DNA from: Halorubrum sp. Atlit-26R
Lineage (GTDB): Archaea; Halobacteriota; Halobacteria; Halobacteriales; Haloferacaceae
DNA length: 64,000 nt
Direction of reading: 5' to 3'
Assembly: GCF_003666015.1 (NCBI RefSeq)
Contig: NZ_QPLT01000001.1
Location: forward strand, 372,001 to 436,000
Shown here: positions 1 to 9,844 of the stretch, piece after piece
Layout of the letters: each line of letters begins with the position of its first letter
Position numbering within the stretch: position 1 is the first letter of the stretch
The notes under the pieces: generated by a model
Told to the model about the DNA's origin: nothing
What the model saw: only the letters and a program-made list of their open reading frames with translations
Database searches by the model: none
Translations under genes and position numbers: made by a program

Positions 1-1331
1 GCGGCGATGGCGTACTGGCCGAGCGCGACGTCGTTGCCCTCGCCGACCGCGAGCTTGATGATCGGGTAGGCGATGATGCCCGCCGCGAGACCGTCGGCGA
101 TGGAGTAGGCGAACGGCATCACCGTGACCGTGAGCCCGGCGGAGACGGCCCACGCGGGGTCCTGCCAGTCGACCTCGACGAGGCCCTGAAGCATCATCAC
201 GCCGACGACGATCAGCGCGATGAAGGAGGCGTACTCCGGGATCGCGGCGACGACGGGGATCACGGCGAGCGACGCGAGGAAGAGGACGGCGACGACGAGG
301 GCGGTGAGCCCGGTGCGGCCGCCCTCCTCGACGCCCGCGGACGACTCGATGAACGTCGTCACCGTGGAGGTGCCGACTACCGCGCCGAAGGTTGTCCCGA
401 CGGCGTCGGCCATCAGCGGCTTGTCCATGTCGGGGAGGTCGCCGTCCTCGTCGAGGAAGTCGCCGAACTGCGAGACGCCGATGAGCGTCCCCGCGGTGTC
501 GAAGAAGTCGACGAAGAAGAACGTGAACACGACCAAGACGAACGTGAGCGGGTCGATGTTCGCCAGCCCGTCGACGAACGCGCCCGCGAGCGGCGTGATG
601 TCGTACTGGGCCGACGGCAGCGTCTCCGGGGTGACCGTCCCGCGAGCGAAGACGCCGCCGAGGGTGAGCGCCCACCCGGCGATCGAGGTCGTCGCGATGC
701 CGATGACGATGGCGCCGGTGACGTCCCGCGCCCACAGCACGAACGTCAGCACCAGCCCCAAGATCCCGAGGATCGCCCACGGGTTCCCGAACACCCCGCC
801 GAGCGTGACCAGCGTCGCGTCGTCCGGCACGACGATCTGGAGCTCCTGGAGCCCGATGAACAGCAGGAACAGCCCGATACCGGCGCCGACCGAGCGCTTC
901 ACCGGCTCGGGGAACAGCCGGATGACGTACTCGCGCGCGCCGACCGCGGTCAGGAGCATGAACAGGACGCCCTCGACGAACACCGCCGCGAGCGCCGTCT
1001 GCCACGGAATTCCGAGCCCGATGACGACGGTGTACGCGAAGAAGGCGTTGAGCCCGAGCCCCGGCGCGAGCCCGAACGGCCGGTTCGCGTACAGCGCCAT
1101 CACGGCGGTCGCCACCGCCGCCGAGAGGACCGTCGCGATGGCGATCATCTGGACGACCTCGAAGAACTCGTACCCGGGGATCTGGATCGCGTCGGCCAGG
1201 ATGAACGGGTTCACGACGATGATGTACGACATCGCGAGGAACGTCGTGAGCCCGGCGACCAGTTCGGTGCGAACGTCCGACCCGTGCGACTCCACGTCGA
1301 ACCGCGCGGCCAGCGTGTCTGAAAGCCCCAT
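1..1331 (-). CDS. NCS2-family (AzgA-type) purine permease, C-terminus cut by window edge
   Basis: This is an inner-membrane nucleobase:cation symporter, probably for adenine, guanine or hypoxanthine. The minus-strand frame is open from an ATG at 1331 to the left edge, giving about 443 visible residues. The N-terminal part carries the AzgA-like stretch GLGLNAFFAYTVV and many hydrophobic segments. Later come the TFFFVDFFDTAGTL and GTSTVTTFIESSAG motifs, typical of the AzgA/PbuG branch. The gene lies downstream of gfcR on the same strand, with a 126-bp gap holding a TTATCA box near 1361-1366. The PRPP-binding fold of the neighbour suits a link with purine metabolism, but that link is inferred. 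The family call is firm; the substrate is inferred. Confidence 0.9.
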   Translation of the reverse strand, partial: MGLSDTLAARFDVESHGSDVRTELVAGLTTFLAMSYIIVVNPFILADAIQIPGYEFFEVVQMIAIATVLSAAVATAVMALYANRPFGLAPGLGLNAFFAYTVVIGLGIPWQTALAAVFVEGVLFMLLTAVGAREYVIRLFPEPVKRSVGAGIGLFLLFIGLQELQIVVPDDATLVTLGGVFGNPWAILGILGLVLTFVLWARDVTGAIVIGIATTSIAGWALTLGGVFARGTVTPETLPSAQYDITPLAGAFVDGLANIDPLTFVLVVFTFFFVDFFDTAGTLIGVSQFGDFLDEDGDLPDMDKPLMADAVGTTFGAVVGTSTVTTFIESSAGVEEGGRTGLTALVVAVLFLASLAVIPVVAAIPEYASFIALIVVGVMMLQGLVEVDWQDPAWAVSAGLTVTVMPFAYSIADGLAAGIIAYPIIKLAVGEGNDVALGQYAIA

Positions 1332-1457
1332 TGAACGGGTGAGTGTTCCCCGGGATCGGATGATAAGCCTTGCTGAACGCCGCGCTTAGTTATACATAAG
1401 TGTGGATCGAAGTGGGGTAAATTCCTGTCTATATCCGAATAGTATGCGTGAACGTGG

Positions 1458-2171
1458 CTACTCGAACGTCGTCAGCGCCCCGACCGGCGCGTCGGTGATC
1501 GCTCGCGCGCGGTCCATCCCCTCGTCGCCGACCGCGATGAGCGCGAACACGCCGGTGACGTCGGCGTCGCCTTGGAGCGCGATGTCGAGGAGGAGCTCCT
1601 GGGTCTCGCCCGAGCGGATCAGGTCGTCGACGACGAGGACGGTGTCGCCGGCGTCGATCGCGCTCGCGGGGAGGTAGTAGGTGAGCTCGATGCCGGAGGC
1701 GAGCCGCTGGCGCGACTCGATGAACTCCTCGACCGCCGTCTCCTTCGACTTCTTCGCGTACGCCAAGCGCGCGTCGAAGAAGGAGGCCATCGCCGCGCCC
1801 AGCGTGATCCCGTCGGTCGCGGCCGTCAGGACCACGTCCGGCGACTGGAACTCGAACGTCTCCGCCGCGACGGGCGCGACGAGGTCGAGGAACGACTGGT
1901 CGAAGACGACCCCGGAGTTGTCCACGTACCCCTCGTCGTCGAAATCGACGCGCGCGACCAACTCGTCGGCGAGCGCCTCGCGCCCGACCGACTCGACGAC
2001 CTCGCTCGCGCGGTCGGTGCCGGGCAGCACGTGGCCGTTCACGTAGCGGTTCAGGTCCCCCGCGGGCAGCCCGGTCACCTCGGAGAGCTCCTCGTACGTT
2101 CGCGTCTCCTTCAGCATCCGCAACACGGCGACCGCCTGTAGCTGGAGGGCCGCCTTCTCTGCGCGGTTCAT
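1458..2171 (-). CDS. gfcR: PRTase-fold transcriptional regulator GfcR
   Basis: This 237-aa protein has an N-terminal helix-turn-helix region (about residues 1-60, including the YEELSEVTGLPAGDLNRYVNG segment). A type I phosphoribosyltransferase domain follows. Its PRPP loop is intact as VLVVDDLIRSGET near residue 187, so it probably senses a phosphorylated ligand. Haloarchaeal GfcR was described as a regulator of glucose and fructose catabolism genes; earlier annotation called such proteins PurR-like or orphan PRTases. The position directly upstream of a purine permease on the same strand leaves a purine role possible. The start is the first ATG before the HTH and follows a short AT-rich stretch. 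Confidence 0.85.
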   Translation of the reverse strand: MNRAEKAALQLQAVAVLRMLKETRTYEELSEVTGLPAGDLNRYVNGHVLPGTDRASEVVESVGREALADELVARVDFDDEGYVDNSGVVFDQSFLDLVAPVAAETFEFQSPDVVLTAATDGITLGAAMASFFDARLAYAKKSKETAVEEFIESRQRLASGIELTYYLPASAIDAGDTVLVVDDLIRSGETQELLLDIALQGDADVTGVFALIAVGDEGMDRARAITDAPVGALTTFE

Positions 2172-2244
2172 AGGAATGATCGCGATCGCACAACTATGAA
2201 TACGTCGAAGTTACGCGACCGTCTGATACCCACGTGTGTGGGTT

Positions 2245-2700
2245 TCAGGCCTCTGGCGCGTCGAAGAAGACCGCCGGCTCGTCGATCGCGATCTCGACGT
2301 GGTCGCGGTCGTCGAGGGGGCGCAGCCGCACGGTGAGCGTCCCCGCCGCCTCCGCGGCCGCGCGCAGCGCGGCGAGGTCGTCGCTCGCGAGGTACGTCGG
2401 CACGCACAGCGCCACCTGCGCCGCCTCGTCGGTCGCGACCACTAACCGGTACGCGACCCCGTCGGCGGCGCCCGCGTACACGTCGACGCCGTCGATCGCG
2501 GCCTCGTCGACCGCCGAAAGCGCCGCGTCGAACTCCGACCCGGGCAACAGCACGTCGATTCGGGCGGCGTCCGCGACGGGGTTCACCTGCCCGGGGTGCC
2601 CCGCGATCGCCGTCCAGCCGCGCTCGCGGTACGCCGCCGCCGTCGACTCCGCGTCCTCCTCGACCGCGTCCCACCGCGGTCCGGGCTCGGGTGCGTCCAT
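2245..2700 (-). CDS. conserved haloarchaeal hypothetical protein
   Basis: This is a 151-aa soluble acidic protein with no signal peptide, membrane segment or cysteine motif that I can see. The N-terminal half contains RERGWTAIAGHPGQVNP. The C-terminal half alternates beta-like stretches (VAYRLVVATDEAAQVALCVPTY, LTVRLRPLDDRDHVEIAIDEP), suggesting a small alpha/beta domain. Acidic composition and GC-rich third positions match real genes here. It is a single gene on the minus strand, upstream of gfcR (74-bp gap), and may share its transcript. I do not recognise the family and assign no function. Confidence 0.7.
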   Translation of the reverse strand: MDAPEPGPRWDAVEEDAESTAAAYRERGWTAIAGHPGQVNPVADAARIDVLLPGSEFDAALSAVDEAAIDGVDVYAGAADGVAYRLVVATDEAAQVALCVPTYLASDDLAALRAAAEAAGTLTVRLRPLDDRDHVEIAIDEPAVFFDAPEA

Positions 2701-2868
2701 ACCGCCCGCCTACCGCCGGCGCCCCTACATAGGCGTCGGTTTCCGCTCGCGCCGCCTCCGACCGGCCGGGATTCGGCGGGGCGTTCTGTCAACGGATCGC
2801 TAGCGGCCGTCCCGAAAGGAGCGGTCTCTGCCGGTAGGTTCATAACGCTCTGTGATTTGGTATCGCCT

Positions 2869-4506
2869 ATGCCTACTGACAACGACGATCACGTCGACAG
2901 GCGGACTGTGCTCAAGTACGCGGGAACGGCCGGTGCGGTCGGTCTCGCGGGCTGTTCCGGAAACGGGGGCGACGGCGGCGACGGTTCGGACGGCTCCGAC
3001 GGGTCGGACGGCTCTGACGGTTCGGACGGTTCCGACGGCGAGGACGGCTCTGACGGGGGGGAGAACGCCTTCGAAGTCGGCGTCACCATGGGCCAGATGG
3101 ACTCCGGGCTCGACCCGCAGGACCACGCCGAGACGAACACCGAGATCATCGTCGGGCAGATGTACGAGGGCCTGCTCGACCGCGACAAGGAGGGCGGCAT
3201 CATCGCCGGCCTCGCGGACGAGTGGGAGCGCACCGACGACGGCAGCGTCCGCTTCACCCTACGCGACGGGCTCACCTTCCACAACGGCGACGATGTCACG
3301 CCGGAGGACGTCCGGTACAGCATCCGCCGGATCGTCTTCGAGGACGTCGGGATCGTCAGCCCGCAGTCCAACGACCTCGGCTCGGTCTCGGAGGTCACGA
3401 CCGGTGACGGGCAGGTGACGGTCTCCTTCGAGGGATACAACCCGATCGCCTTCCAGCTGTTCGCGACGAACGGCCCGGTCATGCAGCAGTCGTGGGTCGA
3501 GGAGAACGGCGGCGACTACATCAACCGGAACGCCAACGGGACGGGGCCGTTCCAACTCTCCGAGTACGACTCGGGCAACGAGGTGCTGTACGAGCCGTTC
3601 GAGGATTACTGGGACGGCGCCCCCGAGGTCGACGAGCTCCGGATGAGCGCCTCCAGCGAGTCGAGCACGCGGGTCAACCAGCTGCTCGCCGAGGAGACGG
3701 ACATCGTGACCAACGTCCCGCCGAACGAGGTCTCCCGCGTCGAGGGTTCCGACGTCGCCGGGATCAACTCCGTGGCGAGCGCGCGGATCATCTTCCTCCA
3801 GATGCGCTACGACGTGGAGCCGTTCTCCAGCCAGCAGTTCCGGCAGGCGATGAACCACGCGGTCGACGTCGAGAGCATCATCGAGAGCGTGCTCAACGGG
3901 TTCGGTAACATCACCGCGCAGCCGACCCTCGAGGGCCACGTCGGCCACAACCCCGACATCGACCCGTACCCGTACGACCCCGACGAGGCCGAGCGCCTCG
4001 TCGAGGAGTCCGGGCACGCGGGCGTCGAGATCACCCTGGAGACGCCGATCGGGCGCTACCTCCGCGACGTCGAGATCGCGCAGGCGGCGGCCAACCAGAT
4101 CGACTCGCTGTCGAACGTCTCCTGTGAGGTCGAGCAGCGCGAGTTCTCCTCGCTGGTTCAGGACGTCACCGCGCCGGACATCGAGGACCGCCCGCATTTC
4201 AACCTCCTCGGGTGGGGGAACGCGGAGTTCGACGGTAGCCAGACGCTGACGCCGCTGCTCTCGTCGAGCGGCGCGCTCACCGTGCTGGAGAACGACGAGC
4301 TCGACGGGCTGCTCGAAGACGCCGAGGCCACCGAGGACCCGGACGAGCGCGTCGACATCCTCCAGGAGGCGAACCAGCTCGCCCACGACCTCGCGCCGTG
4401 GGTGTTCATGCACCAGCAGTTCAGCGTCTACGGCGTCTCGAACGCCATCTCCTGGGAGCCGCGCGCCGACGAGTTCATCGACCCGGACACGGCGACCCAG
4501 CAGTAA
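2869..4506 (+). CDS. Tat-exported lipoprotein, extracellular solute-binding protein family 5 (peptide/opine type)
   Basis: This 545-aa protein is the ligand receptor of the ABC importer encoded downstream. The start at 2869 gives a twin-arginine signal (DRRTVLKYAGTAG) followed by a lipobox, LAGC, so the mature protein should be lipid-anchored outside the membrane. A Gly/Ser/Asp linker of about 30 residues follows, then a family 5 binding domain (features such as GLTFHNGDDVTPEDVRYS and NANGTGPFQLSEY). An in-frame upstream extension to 2596 lacks a signal and is rejected. A TTCATAAC box at 2839-2846 lies about 26 nt upstream, so the mRNA is probably leaderless. Substrate is not determinable; dipeptides, oligopeptides or related compounds are usual for the family. 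Confidence 0.9.
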   Translation: MPTDNDDHVDRRTVLKYAGTAGAVGLAGCSGNGGDGGDGSDGSDGSDGSDGSDGSDGEDGSDGGENAFEVGVTMGQMDSGLDPQDHAETNTEIIVGQMYEGLLDRDKEGGIIAGLADEWERTDDGSVRFTLRDGLTFHNGDDVTPEDVRYSIRRIVFEDVGIVSPQSNDLGSVSEVTTGDGQVTVSFEGYNPIAFQLFATNGPVMQQSWVEENGGDYINRNANGTGPFQLSEYDSGNEVLYEPFEDYWDGAPEVDELRMSASSESSTRVNQLLAEETDIVTNVPPNEVSRVEGSDVAGINSVASARIIFLQMRYDVEPFSSQQFRQAMNHAVDVESIIESVLNGFGNITAQPTLEGHVGHNPDIDPYPYDPDEAERLVEESGHAGVEITLETPIGRYLRDVEIAQAAANQIDSLSNVSCEVEQREFSSLVQDVTAPDIEDRPHFNLLGWGNAEFDGSQTLTPLLSSSGALTVLENDELDGLLEDAEATEDPDERVDILQEANQLAHDLAPWVFMHQQFSVYGVSNAISWEPRADEFIDPDTATQQ

Positions 4507-4536
4507 CGCCGTCTCCACCCGCTCACATCGTTATTA

Positions 4537-5529
4537 ATGTCATTCGGAAGATTCGTACTCAAAAGAAGCCTCCAGGGGATCGGCGTCGTCTGGGGCGTCG
4601 TCACCGTCGTGTTCGCGCTCCGGTTCGTCACGCCCGGCAGCCCGATCAACGCGGTCGCGCCGCTCGACGCCTCCCAGGAGACCCGGCAGGCGATCGCCGC
4701 CGAGCTGGGGCTCGACCAGCCGCTGTACGTCCAGTACGGCCAGTACATCTTCGACCTCCTGCGCGGCGACATGGGGTTCTCGTACATCAAGGGACAGGAC
4801 GTCACGACGCTCGTGTTCGGTCGCCTCCCCGCGACGGTCGAGCTGGCGGTCGCCGCCAGCGTCGTCGCCATCGCCCTCGCGATTCCGCTGGGCGTGATCA
4901 GCGCGACCCGTCGCAACGAGCCGGTCGACTACGGCGCGACGCTGCTCTCGCTCGGCGGCATCTCCACGCCGAACTTCTGGCTCGGGATCATGCTCATCCT
5001 CGTGTTCGCCGTGGAGTTCAACATCTTCAACACCAGCGGCCGCGGGGTCAACGTCGGCGACGTCGCGCTCTCGTTCGTCGGGCCGGAGCCGGTGTTCGGG
5101 ACGCTGCTGACGTGGCTCGCGTACATCACGCTGCCCGCGATCGCCCTCGGGACGTACTTCATGGCGCTCATCACCCGGCTGACGCGGTCGGGGATGTTGG
5201 ACGAACTCAGCAAGGGGTACGTCCAGGCCGCGCGGGCCAAGGGGCTCCCGCAGACCCTGATCCGGTACAAGCACGCGCTCCGGAACACGCTGATCCCGGT
5301 GATCACCGTCCTCGGCCTCCAGCTCGGGACGCTGATCGGCGGCGCCGTCATCACGGAGGCGGTGTTCTCGTGGCCGGGGCTCGGCTCGCTCGTCATCGAC
5401 AGCATCAACGACCGGGACTGGCCGACGCTTCAGGGCAGCCTCATCGTCATCGGGACGAGCTTCGTCTTCGTCAACATCCTCGTCGACGTGGTGTACGCCT
5501 ACCTCGACCCGGAGGTGGTGAACGACTAA
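4537..5529 (+). CDS. dppB: ABC transporter permease, DppB/OppB family
   Basis: This 330-aa inner-membrane permease forms half of the translocation channel. It has the long periplasmic-type loop after the first membrane segment and about six hydrophobic helices. The EAA-type cytoplasmic loop is near YVQAARAKGLPQTLIRYKHALRNTLIPV, and the conserved ending includes AVITEAVFSWPGLGSLVI. It starts 30 bp after the binding-protein gene and is followed by dppC after one base, so it is an operon member. The symbol reflects family resemblance, not a demonstrated dipeptide substrate. Confidence 0.93.
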   Translation: MSFGRFVLKRSLQGIGVVWGVVTVVFALRFVTPGSPINAVAPLDASQETRQAIAAELGLDQPLYVQYGQYIFDLLRGDMGFSYIKGQDVTTLVFGRLPATVELAVAASVVAIALAIPLGVISATRRNEPVDYGATLLSLGGISTPNFWLGIMLILVFAVEFNIFNTSGRGVNVGDVALSFVGPEPVFGTLLTWLAYITLPAIALGTYFMALITRLTRSGMLDELSKGYVQAARAKGLPQTLIRYKHALRNTLIPVITVLGLQLGTLIGGAVITEAVFSWPGLGSLVIDSINDRDWPTLQGSLIVIGTSFVFVNILVDVVYAYLDPEVVND

Positions 5530-5530
5530 C

Positions 5531-6550
5531 ATGGTCTCTTCACGTGTCATACGCAATCTCAAGAAGGAGTTCAGACAGAGCGGGCTCGCGAAGCTCGGGC
5601 TGGCGCTGGTGGTGGTAATCGTGCTGACCGCCGTGTTCGCCCCGTTTATCGCGCCCCACAACCCGACCGATCAACAGCTCGACCAGAGCGAGCTCCCGCC
5701 GATCGGCTTCTCGGAGACGACGGAGCGGACCTCCTCGCAGATGGTCGACGGCGAGATCCAGACGGTCACCGAGGAGGTGGAGATCACCGCGGACCCCGAC
5801 CACGTGTTCGGCACCGACGGGCTCGGTCGCGACATGTTCTCGCGGGTGGTGTACGGCGCTCGGACGTCGCTCGCCGTCGGCGTGCTCGGCACGCTGCTTG
5901 CGGCGTCGATCGGCGTGCCGGTCGGCTTACTCGCCGGGTACCACCGCGGGCGCGTCGACGACGCCTTAATGCGGATCGCGGACATTAGCCTCGCGTTCCC
6001 CTCGCTCGTGTTGGCGGTCGCGCTGATCGGGCTGTGGGGGCGGGCCGCGGTGGACATCCCCGACCCGTTCGTCGCCGCCGGGCTCGCGCCGGAGATGCCC
6101 GAGAGCTTCGTGCTGCCGATAACGGTGGTGATCGTCGTCGGCCTCGTCAACTGGGTGTGGTTCGCCCGGGTCGCCCGCGGGGAGGCGCTCTCCCTGCGCG
6201 GGCAGGAGTACGTGAAGGCGTCGCGCGCGCTCGGCGCCGACGACAACACGATCATCCTCCGCCACGTCCTCCCGAACGCGGTCACGCCGATCATCGTCCT
6301 CGGGACCGTTCAGGTGGCGGCGATCATCCTCTTGGAGAGCTCGCTGTCGTTCCTCGGCTTCTCCGGGACCACGCTGTCGTGGGGCTTCGACATCGCGCAG
6401 GGGCGCGACTACGTCTCCTCCGGCCAGTGGTGGATCGCCTCCATCCCCGGGCTCGCGATCATGCTGTCGGTGATCGGGATCAACCTGCTCGGCGACTGGC
6501 TGCGTGACGCCTTGGACCCCGGCATCGAGGGCGAGGGGGGTGCCGCATGA
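5531..6550 (+). CDS. dppC: ABC transporter permease, DppC/OppC family
   Basis: This 339-aa inner-membrane permease is the partner of the preceding DppB-type protein. It has an N-terminal membrane segment (about residues 22-44), then an extracellular stretch with an acidic insert (EITADPDHVFGTDGLGRDMFSR), then five further hydrophobic segments. The EAA loop ALGADDNTIILRHVLPNAV would contact the ATPases. The start ATG begins one base after the dppB stop codon, and the end overlaps the next ATG by four bases, which indicates translational coupling. Confidence 0.93.
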   Translation: MVSSRVIRNLKKEFRQSGLAKLGLALVVVIVLTAVFAPFIAPHNPTDQQLDQSELPPIGFSETTERTSSQMVDGEIQTVTEEVEITADPDHVFGTDGLGRDMFSRVVYGARTSLAVGVLGTLLAASIGVPVGLLAGYHRGRVDDALMRIADISLAFPSLVLAVALIGLWGRAAVDIPDPFVAAGLAPEMPESFVLPITVVIVVGLVNWVWFARVARGEALSLRGQEYVKASRALGADDNTIILRHVLPNAVTPIIVLGTVQVAAIILLESSLSFLGFSGTTLSWGFDIAQGRDYVSSGQWWIASIPGLAIMLSVIGINLLGDWLRDALDPGIEGEGGAA

Positions 6551-7830
6551 GCGACGCCTTCGGAAGCGGCGACGCGGCCCCGACCGGAACGCCCGGACCG
6601 GACGACGTGCTGTCGGTCCGGGACCTCTCGACCCGCTTCTTCACCGAGGAGGGGCAGATCAACGCGGTGGAGTCGGTGTCGTTCGACCTCCGCGAGGACG
6701 AGATCCTCGGCGTCGTCGGCGAGTCCGGCTCCGGCAAGTCGGTGACCGCGCTGTCGCTCGTCGACCTCGTCGAGACGCCCGGCCGGATCACCGCGGGCGA
6801 GGTGTGGTACCGCGACCCCGACCTCGCCGAGGAGTTCCGCGACACGGAGTCGGTGCGGGTCGACGGCGACCACGTTGACCTCCGGACCGTGCCGCCGCGC
6901 GTCCGCCGCTCGCTGCGCGGCCCCTCGTTCAGCGTCATCTTCCAGGACCCGATGAGCAGCTTCAACCCCTCGATCACGGTCGGCGAGCAGATCGCCGAGG
7001 CGGTCGAGGTGCAGCGCCGGGCGCGGGCGAACCCGCGCTCGACGCGCTCGCGGACGCAGGGGTACGGGCTCGGCAAGTACCTCCTCGACGGGATCGTCCC
7101 CGGCCGCGACTACACGAGCGAGGAGAGTATGGACCGGGCGATCGACCTGCTCGGGCAGGTCGGGATCCCCGACCCCGAGGAGCGCGTCGACGAGTACCCC
7201 GGACAGTTCTCCGGCGGGATGCTCCAGCGCGCGATGATCGCGCAGGCGCTCGCGGGCGAGCCGGACGTGCTGATCGCCGACGAGCCGACGACCGCGCTCG
7301 ACGTGACGATCCAGGCGCAGATCCTGAACCTGCTGAAGGAGATCCAGGCCGACCGCGGGATGAGCATCGTGCTCATCACCCACGACCTCGGCGTGATCGC
7401 GGAGATGTGCGACCGCGTCTGCGTGATGTACGCCGGCGAGGTCGTCGAGCGGGGCACGCTCGACTCGGTGTTCGAGGACACGGTCCACCCGTACACGCAG
7501 GGGTTGCTCGGCTCTATCCCGGACGTGGACGACCCGCAGGCGCGGCTCGAACCGATCACGGGCAACGTCCCGAGCCTGGTCGACGCCGAGATGGACGACC
7601 GGTGTTACTTCGCGGACCGGTGCCCGAAGGCGATGGAGTCGTGCCTCGACAAGCCGCCCGAGGCGACTGTCGACGCCGCCGCCGACCACGGCGCCAAGTG
7701 CGTCCTCGCCGACCGCGAGTACGACCCGGCCGACGCGCTCCCGGACGACTACTTCGGTGCCGGTCCCGGCGGCGACGCAGGGGCCGACGACGGCAACCCA
7801 GCCGCGACCGACGGGGGTGAGGGCGAATGA
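6547..7830 (+). CDS. dppD: peptide-type ABC transporter ATPase, DppD/OppD family
   Basis: This 427-aa cytoplasmic ATPase powers the importer. The Walker A motif GESGSGKS is at residues 58-65, the ABC signature FSGGMLQR is near residue 221, and Walker B with its glutamate is [11 protein letters not shown]. The C-terminal oligopeptide-transporter extension has a cysteine cluster ([14 protein letters not shown]). The region between the Q-loop ([12 protein letters not shown]) and the signature is longer than usual for the family, with an Arg-rich stretch around residues 155-170. An Asp/Gly-rich tail ends the protein. It overlaps both neighbours by four bases, so it is an operon member. Confidence 0.93.
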   Translation: MSDAFGSGDAAPTGTPGPDDVLSVRDLSTRFFTEEGQINAVESVSFDLREDEILGVVGESGSGKSVTALSLVDLVETPGRITAGEVWYRDPDLAEEFRDTESVRVDGDHVDLRTVPPRVRRSLRGPSFSVIFQDPMSSFNPSITVGEQIAEAVEVQRRARANPRSTRSRTQGYGLGKYLLDGIVPGRDYTSEESMDRAIDLLGQVGIPDPEERVDEYPGQFSGGMLQRAMIAQALAGEPDVLIADEPTTALDVTIQAQILNLLKEIQADRGMSIVLITHDLGVIAEMCDRVCVMYAGEVVERGTLDSVFEDTVHPYTQGLLGSIPDVDDPQARLEPITGNVPSLVDAEMDDRCYFADRCPKAMESCLDKPPEATVDAAADHGAKCVLADREYDPADALPDDYFGAGPGGDAGADDGNPAATDGGEGE

Positions 7831-8906
7831 GCGACCCGCTGCTCTCCGTCGAGGGGTTGAAGAAGTACTACGCGGACGACCCCTCGTTCGTCGACCGGCT
7901 GCTCGGCCAGGAGTCGGAGAGCGTGAAGGCGGTCGACGGCGTCTCCTTCGACGTGCGGGAGGGCGAGACGCTGGGGCTCGTCGGCGAGTCCGGCTGCGGG
8001 AAGTCGACGACCGGGGAGACGGTGCTGCGGCTGCGCGAGCCGACCGAGGGCGAGATCACCTTCGACGGGACCGACGTCCGGGCGATGACCGACCGCGACC
8101 TGAACGAGTTCCGGCGGCGCGCACAGATCGTGTTCCAGGACCCGTTCTCCAGTCTCGACCCGCGGATGACGACCGGGGACATCGTCACGGAGGGGCTCCG
8201 GATCCACGACATCGAGGACAAGCAGGGGCGCCGCGAGACGGCCCGGGACCTGCTCGAACGCGTCGGGCTCTCCGCCGACCAGATGGACCGGTACCCGCAC
8301 GAGTTCTCCGGCGGCCAGCGCCAGCGGATCGGGATCGCCCGGGCGCTCGCCTTGGACCCCGACTTCGTCGTGCTCGACGAGCCGGTGTCGGCGCTCGACG
8401 TGAGCGTTCAGGCGCAGATCCTCAACCTGCTCGAAGACCTGCAGGAGGACTTCGGGCTCACGTTCCTCTTCATCGCGCACAACCTCGGCGTGGTCCGCCA
8501 CGTCTGCGACCGCGTCGCCGTGATGTACCTCGGGGAGATCGTCGAGATCGGCCCGGTCGAGGAGATCTTCGACGACCCCGCGCACCCGTACACGAAGGCG
8601 CTGTTATCGAGCGTCCCGCGGGCGAGCACGGAGGCGCGCGACGAGGAGTTCGAGACGCTCCACGGCGACGTGCCCTCGCCGCGGAACCCGCCGGCGGGCT
8701 GTCGGTTCCACACGCGCTGTCCCGAGGCGCGCGCGGCCTGCCGGGAGTCGGCGCCGCCGGGGTACGACGTGGGCGACGGCCGGACGGCGACCTGCTTCCG
8801 GACGGACGACGACCACGCGTACTGGGACAGCGAGCCGATCGGCGAGAACCCGGCGGCCGGCGACGAGTCGGACGCGGCGGAGGCCGGCGAGCCGGCGGAC
8901 GACTGA
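7827..8906 (+). CDS. dppF: peptide-type ABC transporter ATPase, DppF/OppF family
   Basis: This 359-aa ATPase is the second nucleotide-binding subunit and should pair with the DppD-type protein. Walker A GESGCGKS is at residues 53-60, the signature is [15 protein letters not shown], and Walker B is [12 protein letters not shown]. The conserved C-terminal extension has a cysteine cluster ([14 protein letters not shown]), as in the DppD partner. It is the last gene of the five-gene operon. A T-run follows within 20 bp, before the convergent idsA gene. Confidence 0.93.
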   Translation: MSDPLLSVEGLKKYYADDPSFVDRLLGQESESVKAVDGVSFDVREGETLGLVGESGCGKSTTGETVLRLREPTEGEITFDGTDVRAMTDRDLNEFRRRAQIVFQDPFSSLDPRMTTGDIVTEGLRIHDIEDKQGRRETARDLLERVGLSADQMDRYPHEFSGGQRQRIGIARALALDPDFVVLDEPVSALDVSVQAQILNLLEDLQEDFGLTFLFIAHNLGVVRHVCDRVAVMYLGEIVEIGPVEEIFDDPAHPYTKALLSSVPRASTEARDEEFETLHGDVPSPRNPPAGCRFHTRCPEARAACRESAPPGYDVGDGRTATCFRTDDDHAYWDSEPIGENPAAGDESDAAEAGEPADD

Positions 8907-8923
8907 CCGGTCCGCGGGGTTCC

Positions 8924-8928
8924 TTTTT
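8924..8928 (+). terminator. oligo-T tract after the importer operon
   Basis: Five consecutive T residues lie 18 bp past the dppF stop in the short gap between convergent genes. Archaeal RNA polymerase often terminates at such tracts. No hairpin is obvious, so this is a weak call. Confidence 0.4.
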
Positions 8929-8933
8929 CGCGC

Positions 8934-9776
8934 CTACCGCTCGCGGACGACGACGAACTCCGCGAGGTCGCGGAGGTACTCGATCGCCTCGGTCTCCGGG
9001 GGGTCGGCCGCGTCGAGGGCGGCGAGCGCGCGCTCCGACTCCGCCCGGGCGCGCTCGTTGATCTCCTCGGGGGACAGCGAGGTGACCTGGAGGACTGAGG
9101 GGCGGTCCATCTCGGCGTCCTGTCCGGTCGGCTTGCCGAGGTCGTCGGCGTCGGCGGTGGCGTCTAACACGTCGTCGCGCATCTGGAAGGCGACGCCGAC
9201 GCGCTCGGCGTACTCGCCGAACGAGTCGATCGCGTGCGGCTCCGCGCCGCCCGCGACCGCGCCCAGCTCGGCGGCGGCGCGGAACAGCGCGCCCGTCTTC
9301 CGGCGCGCGAGCTCCATGTACTCCTCCTCGTTCGTCGGTCGCGCCGCGAGCTCCGTCGCCTCGCCTTCGCCGAGTTCGACCATCGCCTCGGCGACGGTGC
9401 GCATCGCGCGCGGCTCGGCGGAGAACAGCGCGAACGCCTCGCCGAGCAGGCCGTCGCTGGCGATGATCGCGGGGCCGTAGCCGAACTCCGCCCACGCGGC
9501 CGCGGTGCCGCGGCGGACCTCCGAGCGGTCGATGATGTCGTCGATCACGAGCGAGGCGTTGTGGACGAACTCGATGCCGGCCGCGAAGTCGACCGCCTCC
9601 TCGGGGTCGCCGTCGAACGCCTCGCAGGCGAGGACGGTCACCGCGGGCCGGACGCGCTTGCCGCCCGCGAGGACGACGTGGCCGACCTCGTCGGACAGCT
9701 CGTCGGGCTCGACGTCGTCGATGACCGACTCGATCCGGTCTTCGACCAGCCCGACCCGACGCTGCAAGTACTCCAT
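8934..9776 (-). CDS. idsA: polyprenyl synthetase (geranylgeranyl/farnesyl diphosphate synthase)
   Basis: This 280-aa cytosolic prenyltransferase condenses isopentenyl diphosphate with allylic diphosphates to make the C20 precursor of archaeal ether lipids. The first aspartate-rich motif is DDIID in LVIDDIIDRSEVRRG (near residue 77) and the second is DDVLD in QMRDDVLDATAD. A KR pair for IPP binding is present in GGKRVRPAV. The protein is somewhat shorter than many homologues but has both catalytic motifs. It is convergent with the importer operon. Repeat element copy A begins just behind its start on the opposite strand. Confidence 0.9.
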   Translation of the reverse strand: MEYLQRRVGLVEDRIESVIDDVEPDELSDEVGHVVLAGGKRVRPAVTVLACEAFDGDPEEAVDFAAGIEFVHNASLVIDDIIDRSEVRRGTAAAWAEFGYGPAIIASDGLLGEAFALFSAEPRAMRTVAEAMVELGEGEATELAARPTNEEEYMELARRKTGALFRAAAELGAVAGGAEPHAIDSFGEYAERVGVAFQMRDDVLDATADADDLGKPTGQDAEMDRPSVLQVTSLSPEEINERARAESERALAALDAADPPETEAIEYLRDLAEFVVVRER

Positions 9777-9844
9777 CTACCGTCCGGAGGGACCGGCCGC
9801 GCAAAGGCCTAACGGAACGCCCGCCGAACGCCGATTCGGACGAC

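Noticed and set aside
3259..4518. Long antisense frames over the importer genes, cobQ, topA and thermosome
   Set aside because: High GC content produces long open frames on the opposite strand. They have Arg-rich composition and no promoters, and overlap clear genes.
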